64,000 nt of DNA from Piezodorus guildinii. Its lineage: Eukaryota > Arthropoda > Insecta > Hemiptera > Pentatomidae. Position numbers and translations under genes: made by a program. The stretch spans positions 118,602,936 through 118,666,935 of the forward strand of contig CM041292.1 of assembly GCA_023052935.1 (NCBI GenBank), in the 5' to 3' direction. A model generated the notes under the pieces. It made no database searches. It had not been told where the DNA came from and saw only the letters and a list, made by a program, of their open reading frames with translations. The stretch's first letter is position 1. Every line of letters starts with the position of its first letter. Below are positions 13,680 through 24,349 of the stretch, piece by piece.

Positions 13680-13691
13680 GAAGTTGAATAG
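13680..13691. repeat. Target-site duplication, left copy
   Basis: GAAGTTGAATAG here is repeated exactly at 14725-14736 after the poly(A) tail. A 12-bp duplication is within the usual range for LINE target-primed reverse transcription. Confidence 0.92.
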
Positions 13692-14684
13692 CACGGCACC
13701 GGTGGTCTCAGTAAAGCATCCGGGAACAACAGTAGCAGCCTATGCGGACGACATCGCCATTTACTCCACCAGCATGAGCGCCACCAAGGCACGTGACCAG
13801 GCTCAGAAAGCAGCCAACGTCATAGTTGGGGAATTGAAGAAGATCGGAATCAGAGCCAACCCAGCCAAAACGGACGCCATCATCTTGTCCTTCCAGAAGG
13901 GGAAGAAGAAGTTACCCACCGAGTTTGAGATAGACAGTGTAAAACTTCCTCTCTCCAACTCAATTCTTTACCTTGGTGTGACCTTGGACCGACACCTGAC
14001 ATTCTCCAGCCATGTACGGGAAAGAATCAAGCTGGCCCGCAGGAAGTCCCATAGACTCTACCACCTACTCATCTCGCCGCAGCTCTCACTGCGACTCAAG
14101 TTGCAAATCTACAAGGCCATTATCAGACCGACTCTACTCCATGGTGCGCCCCTGCTCCGCCACCTCTATCAGTCCACGCTCAAAAGGCTGCAGAGTTATC
14201 AGAACACCGCCCTAAGGAGGATAGCCAGAGGAACCACACTCCAGCGGGCGAGAAATGCCACCATCCACGAGGAACTCCATCTTCCCTCGGTGCCAGAGTT
14301 CATCAGCAGGAGGCACGTCAAGTTCTTTGACGGGTTAAAGGCTTGTGCGAACCCTCTCTTCAGGGACGTAGTTCCACCACCTGCGCCTGGAAGGTGGCAA
14401 GGCTCTCTCCCCCTGGTCGACGTGGTCGGCCTGGGAAGGGGTCTGGACTCTGCAGTCTGACCCGCATACATTTAACCACCAGCAAAATGGTTCCTCCCCA
14501 TTTTACTTCAACAAAGGCACAAAGCCACCCCACTCCTCAAGCGCATACCGCGCCTAGTGCGAAAGGAACCTTAGAATGCCAACGGGCAATACGAGGCCTG
14601 AGCCATGGACTGTATATACCATTGCTGATGTATATACATAGAATGTTTTTTGTGTTTATTTTGTAAATAAAGTTGGAGGATAAG

Positions 14685-14724
<40 letters not shown>
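13692..14724 (+). mobile_element. 5'-truncated Jockey-clade LINE with poly(A) tail
   Basis: The copy starts inside the RT domain. The catalytic box AAYADDIAIYS lies at 13735-13767, followed by the thumb block LYLGVTLDRHLTFSSHV and a basic linker. Then come IYKAIIRPTLLHGAPL and RRIARGTT-type segments, ending at a stop at 14458-14460. The C-terminal part is intact over about 240 codons, but the palm N-terminus and endonuclease are missing. A 3' UTR of about 220 bp contains AATAAA near 14666 and ends in 40 A residues (14685-14724). A perfect 12-bp target duplication flanks it. Few lesions and a long clean tail suggest a recent insertion. The frame is fused by chance to upstream sequence, so the apparent start at 13441 is not a LINE start. 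Confidence 0.93.
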
Positions 14725-14726
<2 letters not shown>

Positions 14727-14736
14727 AGTTGAATAG
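14725..14736. repeat. Target-site duplication, right copy
   Basis: Exact repeat of the 12 bp at 13680-13691, directly after the poly(A) run. Confidence 0.92.
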
Positions 14737-14799
14737 AAATCTGACGACTAAGAGATTTTATTTTTAAAGAGTTATCAGAGAAATTCAACCTGACTAGGT

Positions 14800-15935
14800 C
14801 GGTAATGTATGATGGATAGTAAGACTATAAAACAATATCGCTAGGAATATAAAGTGTAAATATAACAACGTAATATTCATAAGAAATTGTCAATATTGAT
14901 ACGTAACAGGACTACGTAAAGCGAGTAATGCATCACATGATTCTGCTTTCTTTATAATTAAATTTTGTATTGTATTTGTATTGAATAGCTGTTTGTTAAA
15001 AGGGTTTTTTGAAATTAAACCAACTCACTGGAAAATTTAATAAGCAATCATGATAAAATTCAACGCTCAGTCAATTTTTTTTCTTTTTTTCCCCCGATAT
15101 TCTCAAATATCTCTCAGGGAGACTTTTTCATATTTTTATATTCGAGGAACTGATACATCAAATATGATGTTATAATAACGACCACTCAGGCATATAGTAA
15201 TTGGAATACGGCTCTTTTATTGTTCAGTATATCATATATTTTATAATATTTCCTCCCGTTTTTCTAAAGAAAATTTCATAAATAATGTTTTAAGCATTCT
15301 TAACTACTTCAGAAATACATCACCTCTTCACACTTTTTTTTTTGGTAACATAACTTAATTATTTTCATCGAAGTTTTCACATCATGATAGAAGTACCCAT
15401 TTATTGTTGATAGTTATTAGTGATTAGTGGTTTCAATATAATTAAGATTAGAGTTTTCATTTTAGTTTCATGTAGATTAACCACTTTATAAAACATCATT
15501 TTTAATTTTTTTAGACTTTTTTTCAGAATATAATTTGATGATTGTCATATTACTACATTTCATCTGTATTAGATTAAGGATTTTAATATATCTCCCTAAT
15601 CCACATGAGTTACTCAATTTAGTATTGATGAAGAGGAAGGAGAGTGGAGAAATTAATACGGAAGAAATAAAAATGGAGCAATAAAATTCGAATTCGTTCC
15701 TATGATGTAATGGCGTCAGATACTTTAATACTTAATAACTATAAGGACTTGACCTCAACAACCAATAAAGATTAAAAAATTAAAATATTTTTTTAATACT
15801 TAGTGAGTAACAGAATATTAAATATGTCTAAAAGTCATTAGACAAATATCAAAATATTATTCGAAAGCAGCAATGTTAAAAAAAAAAATATAGTAAAATT
15901 AAATAAACTTTTAAGAAAAACATCGAAATCGCTTT
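14800..15935. other. AT-rich spacer, nothing recognised
   Basis: No coding region or repeat boundary can be supported here. Confidence 0.5.
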
Positions 15936-15939
15936 TAAT

Positions 15940-16832
15940 AATAATAAATCTTTATTTATTCTGGGACTAGTCCCTTTAGAATAACATAACAGGAAAATCA
16001 AAATAAAAACTTTAAGGTCTTAGAGTATACAAAAAGAATACAAAGAAACAATAGAAATTACAAACAATGGATTAAAAAGCAGTCTTAAATAATAATATCG
16101 AAAATTAAACTAGATAATAAACATAATAAGAAATATGCACTTATATACAATTTTCATTAAAAAAGCATTTCAGTGTTTTTTGTTTTTTAACAATATACTA
16201 ATAATATAACAAGTGCAAAACACCAGATAACATAAAATATAATGGGTATATAAACGCTTCTATCTGTTTTGTTATTAATTTTAATTGAAATTAGAAAACT
16301 AATTAGGATTCTTCGGAAATTGTAGGGACAGGAGATGATTGAACAGGCGAGATTTGAATGTCGGAAGAGTATTGGAGTCACGGATATAAGACGGGATAGA
16401 GTTCCATAAGGATGAAGATCGAATTAGGAAAGATCTGTCGAGAGCTGCAGTTCGATGGGGCATCGTAAACATGTCCGAAGGCCGTGAGCGAGTGTGGCGA
16501 GAGTGGACTGAGGATTTGAAAAGAAACATATCTGTTATGTAAGACGGACGGTGGGATTGGAGGAGAGCTTGGAAGAGAAAGGAAGCCAGGAAGTACTTAC
16601 AACGGTAGGAAGGGTAAAGCCACTTCAACTCTTCGTAGAATCGGGTGACAGAGGTGTCCCTGGATATCCCAAAGATGAAGCGGATAAAGCAGTTGAATAA
16701 TCGTTTTAGTTTTGCTTCGAGATCACCAGAGACACTCCCATACACCGCACACCAGTAGTCAAAATAGTTATCAGTAGTTTTCTGTTGTATTCTTAATTTC
16801 AGCTTACTTGTAAATTGTTTAAATTTGAACAA
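15940..16832 (-). pseudogene. LINE family K, ORF2 C-terminus and 3' UTR
   Basis: A 177-codon minus-strand frame (16832 to 16299) reads YFDYWCAVYGSVSG, NCFIRFIFGISRD and further on SSSLWNSIPSYIRD and LPTFKSRL. These are the standard blocks after the RT thumb in Jockey/CR1-type LINEs (HFDY..VY..L, N.CIRFIF, LWNSLP..IR, F...L). The catalytic RT core is absent, so this is a 5'-truncated copy. The 3' UTR runs to about 15940, where the minus strand ends in AATAAATAAAG and ATT repeats. The same tail occurs at 12525-12590, and the coding part is shared with 13405-13691. Confidence 0.75.
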
Positions 16833-16861
16833 AATATTTTACGCATTTTTCAAGATGTTTT

Positions 16862-17140
16862 AATTCTTAATTTTTACTTTCACTTACCTATATATATATA
16901 TATATATATGAAATATATAGTAAAAGAAAGTATTGTGAATTTTTTCAAATTCTAGATTTCAACGGATAATACACGTTTTAGGGTCCCCGGAGTCCAAGTA
17001 ACCATGTCCCGAAAAAAGGTCTGAGTGTCTGTGTGTGCCGTAAGTCCAGCGTAAAAACAAAAAGTCGTACGGAACGGAAATTTCATTTGAATAATATAAA
17101 ATTTATAAATTAAAAAAAAAACTTTATTTATCAACGCATT
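16862..17140 (+). repeat. Family D repeat, 5' part (copy 1)
   Basis: Starts TTTTTACTTTCACTTACCTA, then a short TA run, AGAAAGTATTGTGA, a TTCAACGGA segment and ACACGTTTTAGGGTCCCC. The same order occurs at 20590, 31563 and 58225. This copy stops in an A-rich stretch after AAATTTCATTTG and lacks the 3' half. Confidence 0.75.
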
Positions 17141-17209
17141 TTTTATTCTTTTGTGAGTTTAGTGATGTTTTGTGATGAGATAATGTTTATTATAATTACC
17201 AATTTATTT

Positions 17210-17435
17210 AATTTATGAGTTTTCGGAGGCTGGAGTTTTCATGAAATAGGAAGCGGTTGATGAACAAATTGTTCAACTGTGGGAAGCTGCAAGTCTTGGA
17301 GCATAAAGGATATTTTTATGTAGTGATGGTAGTTATTAATTACCTGCATTGATAGGTTATGGATTCTTTCCAGCTTCTGATAAATTGTCAAGCAGGCTGA
17401 GCTCCAGACTGGTAAGACGTATGTAAAGAAGATGA
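17210..17435 (-). pseudogene. LINE reverse transcriptase fragment (post-core region)
   Basis: Minus-strand translation gives TYVLPVWSSACLTIYQKLER and IHNLSMQVINN, then LQDLQLPTVEQFV. This corresponds to the LTYGVPVWG.A....L..LQ..QNKALR.I and DL.LPTVEEF blocks of Jockey-type LINEs. It is only about 70 codons long and is followed by a stop. Confidence 0.65.
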
Positions 17436-17439
17436 TAAA

Positions 17440-17690
17440 AGTGTAATAGTTGTGGTGAAAGAAGTATGTACGCCACGACCGTGCAACAAATGTGGGAGCA
17501 TGTCATGCAACTATAAAATGTGTTGGCGGCGTGTTAATGGTTCGCCGCACGTACTGCTTCGGCAGATCTCTGTTATCCAAGCAACAAGTTGGCCATCACG
17601 GCTCTCGTATTTTTTGTCGGATAGCTTCGTCATCCGTTCACCACATCGAACCCTGCCATAAAATAGAATTGTTTGTATTTGTTTTAAAAA
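17440..17690 (+). other. Open segment of unknown identity
   Basis: Two overlapping plus-strand frames (17452-17661 and 17492-17770) cover a GC-richer block. One has cysteine-containing text CNKCGSMSCNYKMCW, but no family is recognised. The minus strand also reads open for part of the length. It may be a fragment of a transposase or of the neighbouring LINE. Confidence 0.2.
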
Positions 17691-17829
17691 ATTCTAGTAC
17701 AATTGTATACATATGTACTAATTATAAATCTTTTGAGTCTGGTATTAAATATCTACAAAAAGAAATGTAATCTTTTTACAATGAACATATTTAGTTCTCC
17801 ATCGATAATTAAAATGCATGAAGATTGTT

Positions 17830-18075
17830 GAGACGGTCAATACTACTTATCAACAGAATTTGCTGAGTTGTCTATATATCTCCTTCAATACTTTTCTCGG
17901 GTTTCATGAAGTGAGTGGCAGAGAAGTAACAAGAGGTGTAAGATGTTAGTTTGGAATATATTGCACCTATCGCAGGGTTCATCAGCTTTCCAGAAGTAGG
18001 TTCTATTGTTGATTCGAATCTTGAAATCTTCTGGATTGAAAACTCTAATGGGTCTGACTAGTATTTGCTTATCGC
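17830..18075 (-). pseudogene. LINE ORF2 C-terminal zinc-knuckle fragment
   Basis: The minus strand reads RVFNPEDFKIRINNRTYFWK followed by DEPCDRCNIFQTNILHL and a C five residues after the His, then HETREKYWRRYI. This is the C-x2-C-x8-H-x5-C knuckle with its downstream basic helix that ends many I/R1-type LINE ORF2 proteins. It resembles the copy at 62.0-62.4 kb. Nothing upstream of the knuckle region remains. Confidence 0.6.
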
Positions 18076-19125
18076 AACTAAAGAAATGGAATGTTCAAAA
18101 GTATTTTATTTATTAATAGCACAACAATGAGCAAGTATATGACTATAAAGCTTGTTTTTTACTTTTATTTACTATGTTTCGTTAATTAGTTAATATCCAC
18201 TCAAGGAAATCTTATAAGTAGCGCCTAAATTATTCATTAAATTATTATTAAACCAATTTACTTGATTCTTGAGTTCTTGTTTGTTTTTTTGTATAATTTA
18301 GATCGAAACTAAGTGCGTAATCAGTACTTTCAGAAAAGAGAATTGCATGTCTAAATCTCGTTCTTAAAAGGCATAAATAAAATCATATATAATATATAGA
18401 TGAAACTAAATGAAGAGAAAACAAATATGTCAAAAGATCAATTTTTTTATAAAATAACCTTTAAATTAATTGGCTACTTAATTCACACACTTAAGTGACA
18501 CTCCACACTCCCTGCCAAGTTAAAGAGTACTTGTGGACGGATTTGACTCAACAGCTTCCTGTAGAACCTCATCAATATCCATTGATGGAGCTTTTAGTTC
18601 TTTCTAAGGACGTATCTCCACTGCTAAATTTTTAAAACTGATTCCGCTATGACACTTTTCCGTTCTTTATATTTTATAATTTTACGAGTGGTTTCCACGA
18701 TTAATTACAATAAATTTGTAGGACACTGTCACGTTTTTTCTTTAGAACAAATATTTTTCATTTTTAAATAGGCCACTCTATTTTGGTTTACCCATAAGGA
18801 TAAAACAACTATCTAAACGGAGTTTTTAAATTTTATTTATTTATTTTATGGGGCCAAATGGGATTAACCAAGATTAGAGAATGCTCTAAAGGGGTTTAAT
18901 AATTTTTATACACTCCACTTTTTGGACAATAATGTATCATTTCCATGGACAGCAGGTTTGGAGATATATAAAATAAAAAAAATAAGTAAACAGCAAATAA
19001 ATTTTGTAAATATAATAATCGGGCTCCTTATTAATACACCTGGCTGCATACCCTACTTGGAGGTAAATAAATCCGTTACAAAAAAACAAATCTATTTACA
19101 TAAATTAGGTAAGGAATAAAATACG
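18076..19125. other. AT-rich spacer
   Basis: No gene recognised. TTTATTTATTTATTTTATGG at about 18834 looks like the A-rich 3' tail of a minus-strand retroposon whose body I cannot identify. Confidence 0.4.
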
Positions 19126-19425
19126 TCAGTGATTAACTGTAGCATAGTGGTTAGCATAACAGCCTTCTATGCCAAAAATCACGGTTTCCAACCCGCAACA
19201 TAGTCTAGGATTTTTAATAGGAGTAAAAAATCCTAAGGTATGCCGTCCTTCCGAGTATGCCGTCGTAAAAACGTGGTCCTGAACATGTCCGATGTCAGTT
19301 ACACCTTTAATGATCCATATCCTTATTAAACCTGTATAGGCAAAATTTAGGATCATATACTCAAAAGTAGCATCGTCCGATTAGCCACTGTAGCATAAAT
19401 TGACACTAAATAAATAAAATAAACA
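19126..19425 (+). repeat. SINE family B, copy 3 (near complete)
   Basis: A-box-like GTAGCATAGTGGTTAGCAT begins near 19139 and the B-box-like CGGTTTCCAACCC lies near 19185. The body contains AAAAAATCCTAAGGTATGCC. The 3' end has TAGCATCGTCCGATTAGCCA and GACACTAAATAAATAAAA. This copy defines the 3' end used to recognise the partial copy at 56.86 kb. Confidence 0.72.
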
Positions 19426-19530
19426 ATTAATGCCCTCTAACTACAATTATCTATATATTTTGTTTGGAGGTATTTACAGATACAAAACTTAATCAATTTG
19501 CAAATATTTGTAGATTTTTGAAAAACAATA

Positions 19531-19533
<3 letters not shown>

Positions 19534-19605
<72 letters not shown>
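19534..19605. repeat. (TA)n microsatellite
   Basis: About 70 bp of TA repeats. Confidence 0.97.
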
Positions 19606-19609
<4 letters not shown>

Positions 19610-20585
19610 AATAACAATATACATTACAAGATTATTTTATTATAATTACCCCAATCTTCAATTTTAGCAAAAGAAAAAAATGTATATCTTAATTTCCTAA
19701 AAAAGAGTAACAGAGAATAAAGAAAAGAACCTAGTGTGACCTACACATTCTCTCTTCCTATCTAAAATTTTATAGGGTAATAGCTGCTTTTATTGCCGTT
19801 GTGTAATAGGAAAGGGTAATAACAAAGAAAATCGCAGTAGGATATGATGGCTACAGCTTATGGCAGAAGTGGCTACAGATAGGGCACATCGGGCCTCGTT
19901 TAATAAGGAAAACAAAAGTGTTCTCAGTCCCGGGCCTTGCGCCATTCCGATTCCAAGCCTCTAAGGGCTTTCTCCAGTGCTCTTGACATTTTCTCTTGTT
20001 CCTCTAGTTAGGGGCTACACAGGGGATTTTCTTTTCTCGAAAAAAAAAAGGAAGGAAAAAATGAAGGCACTTTTAACAAGCCTTAGAACAACTGCTAATT
20101 TGATTAAAATTAAACTATGCAATGGAACTTAATTTCTAATCTACTGAGTGGTAATTAAAACTGAAAATGAAGTATACTATTTTTAACACAACACAGCACA
20201 TATTAGAAAATTCAATTTAATCAAAATAGCAGGAGGTAAATCACAGCTAGCATATAAATTATAATAAAAGGAAAATAATTTTTTTTAACAACAAATTCAA
20301 TTTATAATGCTAATCTGTGTGCACGAATGACGCCCACTATCAGCTTTAGAAGCTTATCTCTGTTATAAATAATATTTTATAAGCTCTTTACAAACATATT
20401 GTAAAATCTCGTACGCCTAATACAACTTACGGTTACCTATATTGTTAAAATTAATTAGACATTCGATGGAAAAAATGTGTTTCAGATTAAACAAACTAAC
20501 TATTGAAATTGTTATCTACAACAATCACATTGTTTTATTTGCTTTTCAACACTCCTATTACCTTACAACTTAACATAACATTTTA
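19606..20585. other. No gene seen; GC-richer block at 19850-20040
   Basis: No coding evidence. The block 19850-20040 is less AT-rich than its flanks, with no match to the repeat families found here. Confidence 0.4.
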
Positions 20586-20587
20586 AC

Positions 20588-21155
20588 ATTAATTTTTACT
20601 TTCACTTACTATATATAGTAAGGGGAAGTATTGCGATCGTGAAAATTTTCGAATTCCAGTTTTCAACGGAAATACACGTTTTAGGGTCCCCTGAGTCCAA
20701 ATAACCAAGTCCCGCAAAAAGGTCTGTGTGTGTGTGTGTGTGTATGTGTGTGTGTGTGTGTGTGTCTGTGTGTGTGTGTGTGTGTGGTAACTCCCGAGCG
20801 GAAACGGTAAGTCCTATGAAACTGAAATTTCATATTTAAGACAACTATACGCCCGGGACGTGACAAAACTTTTTTCATCAAAATGAGCCTACCAGAAGAG
20901 GCACTTTATACTATGCATTTTGCATCTTTTTTCGATTTTCTCAAAAACGGTTCCGACGATTTTGATTAAACTCGCTATATCGATGTAAAATTTAATGGGC
21001 TTTAATATCATGTAGGTTTTATTTAATAAAACACATGTTTCTATAGAAATTTAATATAATTAATTCCTTAATAATTTCACGTATTTTTATCTCTAACTGT
21101 ATTTGAAAATTCTTTCATTGATTTTAAAAATGGAGGTAAGTGAAAGTCGTGTGTT
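20588..21155 (+). mobile_element. Family D repeat, complete copy with subterminal inverted repeats
   Basis: The 5' ACTTTCACTTACT at 20598-20610 is the inverse of AGGTAAGTGAAAGT at 21134-21147, about 550 bp apart. The interior contains AGTATTGCGATCGTGAAAA, ACACGTTTTAGGGTCCCC, a TG microsatellite and CTCAAAAACGGTTCCGACGA. It then has GTAAAATTTAATGGGCTTTA and a 3' GAAAGTCGTGTGTTGC shared with copies at 34.0, 49.4 and 59.1 kb. No protein is encoded. A non-autonomous DNA transposon is the simplest reading, but conserved bases continue outside the inverted repeats, so exact ends and target duplication are unresolved. Confidence 0.65.
20724..20786. repeat. (TG)n microsatellite
   Basis: About 60 bp of TG repeats with a few interruptions, inside family D. 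Other family D copies carry shorter versions at the same place (17020, 58372). Confidence 0.95.
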
Positions 21156-21426
21156 GCCCGCACCAGATTTGTTTTTCGATTCCATCTATAAATGCCAGTT
21201 TTTAAAATAAAAACCCTAAATAAACTTCTGTTTTCATTTTAACCAATTGTAAGCATATACTAAAAACTCTTTTCAATTGATGTTAAAACACTGACTATAT
21301 TTAAAATATTTTAAGGAGATTCAAGCACCTAAAATCTAATTATATTTCTAACGGTACATTCATCTAGTTTACTGGTATAGTGTATAGTTTTATTAAAAGA
21401 AACGTTTCCGAAAAAAATAATGTTTA

Positions 21427-21623
21427 CATGAACAAACTTGGAGGCTGATATATAACCTCACCACACTTTCATTAAATATTGATACACAACGTTTCGGCTA
21501 AGATGCCATCTTCAGGTGCAAAAGAACAATTTTATCTAAGGTGAGTGGGTACTTACACTTAGAAGCCTCATGTCTGAATTAAAGAGTGGTGAAGTTATAC
21601 ACCAGCCTCCAATTTCATTCATG
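21427..21623 (-). repeat. Inverted-repeat unit with hammerhead-like core (Penelope-like)
   Basis: Arms at 21427-21471 and 21579-21623 are inverted copies at roughly 75-80 percent identity (shared GGAGGCTG and TATAAC.TCACCAC). Between them the minus strand carries CTGAAGATGGCATCTTAGCC followed by GAAACGTTG. That is a CTGANGA and GAAAC pair separated by a short GGC/GCC stem, as in minimal hammerhead motifs of Penelope-like element repeats. No protein is encoded. Confidence 0.5.
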
Positions 21624-21817
21624 GGATTTTACCTTTGCCTTAAATAATTTACATCTAATTAATGTTTTCATTCTTTATAACAAGCAATTTTATTCCATTG
21701 CCTTTTGGAATAATTAAATTAGTTTTAATGATAAAATGACATAAAGAGATCTGTATAGAGGTACATATACACATGTATTTAATAAAGAAGTATGTAGGTT
21801 GTGGTATACAAATTGTT

Positions 21818-22090
21818 TATTCATGTAACGTCACTTCATGCTACAGTGGCTAATTGGACGATCCTAAAATGGGAGTCTTGAATTTTTTCTTGCAGAGGAT
21901 CTTTAGCTGAGTACCTGACATCGCAAAAGCATGGAACCACCTTTTTACATTACCTCTGAAAGATGGCTAAGCTAAGTATTTTTTACTCTCATTAAAAAAT
22001 TCTAGGGCCACCCGCCAGATTCGAACCCACAAACTGGAAATAAAAGGCTGTTATGCAAGCCAATAAACATCCTGTGACTGTGGTATCCAG
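21818..22090 (-). repeat. SINE family B, copy 4
   Basis: Reverse-oriented copy. On the minus strand a head containing GGCTTGCATAACAGCC is followed by the B-box-like GGGTTCGAATCTGG (22017-22030). At the other end the minus strand reads TCGTCCAATTAGCCACTGTA, then AAGTGACGTTACATGAATAA, as in copies 3 and the partial one at 56.86 kb. Confidence 0.7.
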
Positions 22091-22738
22091 TTCAAACAGT
22101 CGCCCAAAACAGATTGTGCTATAAAATCTGATAACAGGGGATTCCTAAAATATTTCATAAGATTAGATAAAATGGCTGTGTTAGCTTACATTACGACCAC
22201 TTGACTAAAAAAAGAACAACTATAAAGTTTATTTGAAAAACTCATCAAGCCTTGGGAATAATAAAGAAGGAGGGGAAGGGGATAAGAATGAAGATAAAGT
22301 GAGAGGCGCAGTGATAGATGGATCCACAAAAAGAAAACTTCCAGATTGCCACTTCTGGCCCGAATTAGTTTTTCAACTGTGTTTAAAGGAAACACTTATA
22401 AAGCCTTGACAAAAGACATTACCGCCCCTTGACCGCTATTTGTTTACGTGCCAGCTTAATTTATTTTGTTGACTGTTTGTGTTGTTCATCTATTGAGCAT
22501 CTGCCCTCCTCCGGCTACAACTGGGTCAGCTCCATGGCTTTAATTAATTTCTCGGCCTCTTTTGGATTCCAAGTTTTTCCAGATGGATCATTTCTGGAGC
22601 GATAAATTACTGAATATTGCGTTATCCAGAAAATTAATTTATTAGTTGAGCGAATGACCTAATAAATTCATTATGCCCTTTGATAAAAGTGAGGTGTTGA
22701 TTAAAATTTGAATATCATATTAATGTCTTTTCATACAT
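22091..22738. other. No gene seen; GC-richer block at 22420-22590
   Basis: No recognised repeat or coding region. The block 22420-22590 is a candidate conserved non-coding element by composition only. Confidence 0.4.
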
Positions 22739-22742
22739 ATAA

Positions 22743-23990
22743 GGGCCATTCTTAACGAAAGGTACAAACGCTGTCCAAATGATTTCCCTCGTACTGAAAC
22801 TGATTATTTTCCAACTTTTTTTTTCTTTTCTGGTAGACACTTTTCTGCTCTACTTGGTACACATTCATAAGTTCAAATAAATTAATTATTCCTGTATGAA
22901 AATTTTGAATAAATGCCCAAAAAATCATTGGCTCACCCTGTCCAAATCAGACTTTGCCAACTTCAACGTAGTGCCCAGTCAAGGTGCTGGAAAGATTTTA
23001 CTGATTTGGTCCATTGCGTTCATACATACACTCTATAGTTTCAGAATACAGAATTGCAGGTTTAGAAAACGGTTATATCCGTTTCAAATAAATAAAACTG
23101 AAATGTCCAAGGAACTTTGCGTCATTGGCGCACCCCAAACGGTTTCTGGCGCCGTGATATTCCTTCAAGCCATAAAAAGGCGGGAAAAGGCTCGCAAAAG
23201 CCGTTACACCTTTGGCAAGCCGACCAAGAGGTTTATAACCGCCTTCTGTATCTTTCACGGTGGTAAGGAGGGAAGATGTACGCTAGTGAGTGAAAGTATT
23301 TTTATTAGCCGTCATTGTCGCACCCACTCTGCCTCTGCTAGTTTATTTTAATTGACTAATTTTCTATTTTTCCGTGATAAGGCTCAGCTTACTGATTAGA
23401 TTGATGTACTCCTATATTTTGATACTTTATTTTACAGAGAAAAAGTTTTAGAAAATCTTCGATTCGTCATTGACGCACCCGTCATTAGCGCACCCCACAG
23501 AAGGTGCGTCAATGATGATATGGATGTTTGTTTTTTTTTTGGTTTTCCTTTGAACTCACTGGTCTGGTATGTAGAAATATTTTGGTACACACTTGTTCGT
23601 ACTCAATCGGGTGCTGATCGTATATAGAAGCGATTTTTTAAAAATATTTAACAGATGAAAGAGGCGAGTACTGTCGTAACCCTTTTAGACGTTCAAAAAC
23701 CTTCGGGAGATCATTCCAAAAATCATTGGCTTACTGACTCATCATTGGCTCACCACTAGATCGTCATTAGCTCACTTTCTGATTTCTGGAATAATTATTA
23801 TTTTAATTAATTAATTATTAATTGAATTAATTATTTTGATAATTACACCGAATCAAGCCCTGCTGTGTTCTACATCAGATCAGATTTCATATCTTCATAT
23901 CGGACACAAAAAAAAGGATGGATCGAAAATTCAACTTTTGAAATTTTCAAGAAAGACCCACCCGATTGTACGTTTTGCTGAGAATGGCCC
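22743..23990. mobile_element. DNA-transposon-like unit with terminal inverted repeats and nine 14-bp motifs
   Basis: The left end GGGCCATTCTTAACGAAAGG (22743 on) is inverted at the right end (23963-23990 read on the minus strand: GGGCCATTCTCAGCAAAACG). 23 of the first 28 positions agree. ATAA flanks both sides (22739-22742 and 23991-23994), a possible 4-bp target duplication. The interior has nine copies of TCATTGGCGCACCC or close variants: at 22925, 23122, 23312, 23467, 23482, 23723, 23742 and 23764 on the plus strand and 23503-23515 on the minus strand. A 151-codon plus frame (22896-23351) shows no known domain. No transposase is recognisable, so it is probably non-autonomous. The superfamily is undetermined. 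Confidence 0.7.
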
Positions 23991-24349
23991 ATAAGTGATT
24001 TGTATGAGTGGCAGTGATGGATAGTTTATCCGTCACCTTGAGTTTGTACACCGTGCGATATGAATTACTTTTAATCTCTGTTTTGCCAGATCCTTTACAT
24101 CTCCTGTTACCATTATGGAGCCTGGAGTAAATTCCGTAAAATGGGTATCAATTCCTCTAGAAACTTTGTTCTGAAAACTTAGATTTTTGTGGACATGCCT
24201 CTATCAGGCGATTCATAAGCTTCTGAAGCAAAGTTCTACGAGTAAAATCAAAAAGATAACAATTTGATAAAAAACTGTTAGAGTTAAATGCCATTTGTTA
24301 TAACTGTCATCGCATTATTGCACTTTTAACTTATTATGTTTTATTAAGG

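Larger units (their letters stand above)
13405..14790 (+). pseudogene. LINE family K C-terminal fragment, split by a Jockey insertion
   Basis: The plus-strand text KCFIRFIFGVPR (13444 on) matches NCFIRFIFGISR of the minus-strand copy at 16.7 kb, which gives the family link. Further along, PSHRTSFFKKY corresponds to the MPHRTAALDR region. The fragment is interrupted at 13691 by a 1033-bp Jockey copy and resumes after 14736 (RNLTTKRFY). It is therefore an older LINE 3' fragment that served as target. The region upstream of the cysteine-rich start is too degraded to read. Confidence 0.6.

Noticed and set aside
13441..13691. Start of the 339-codon frame as the real LINE start
   Set aside because: The target duplication shows that the Jockey copy begins at 13692; the upstream part belongs to the older host LINE and is fused by chance.
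14537..14788. Minus-strand frame with poly-Phe
   Set aside because: It reads through the poly(A) tail of the Jockey insertion on the opposite strand.
22896..23351. 151-codon plus-strand frame as a gene
   Set aside because: No domain, and it spans the repeated 14-bp motifs of the TIR unit; length alone is not enough support.
23780..23835. Palindromic AATTAATTAATT region as a regulatory site
   Set aside because: Such AT-rich palindromes recur throughout the window and are expected from composition.
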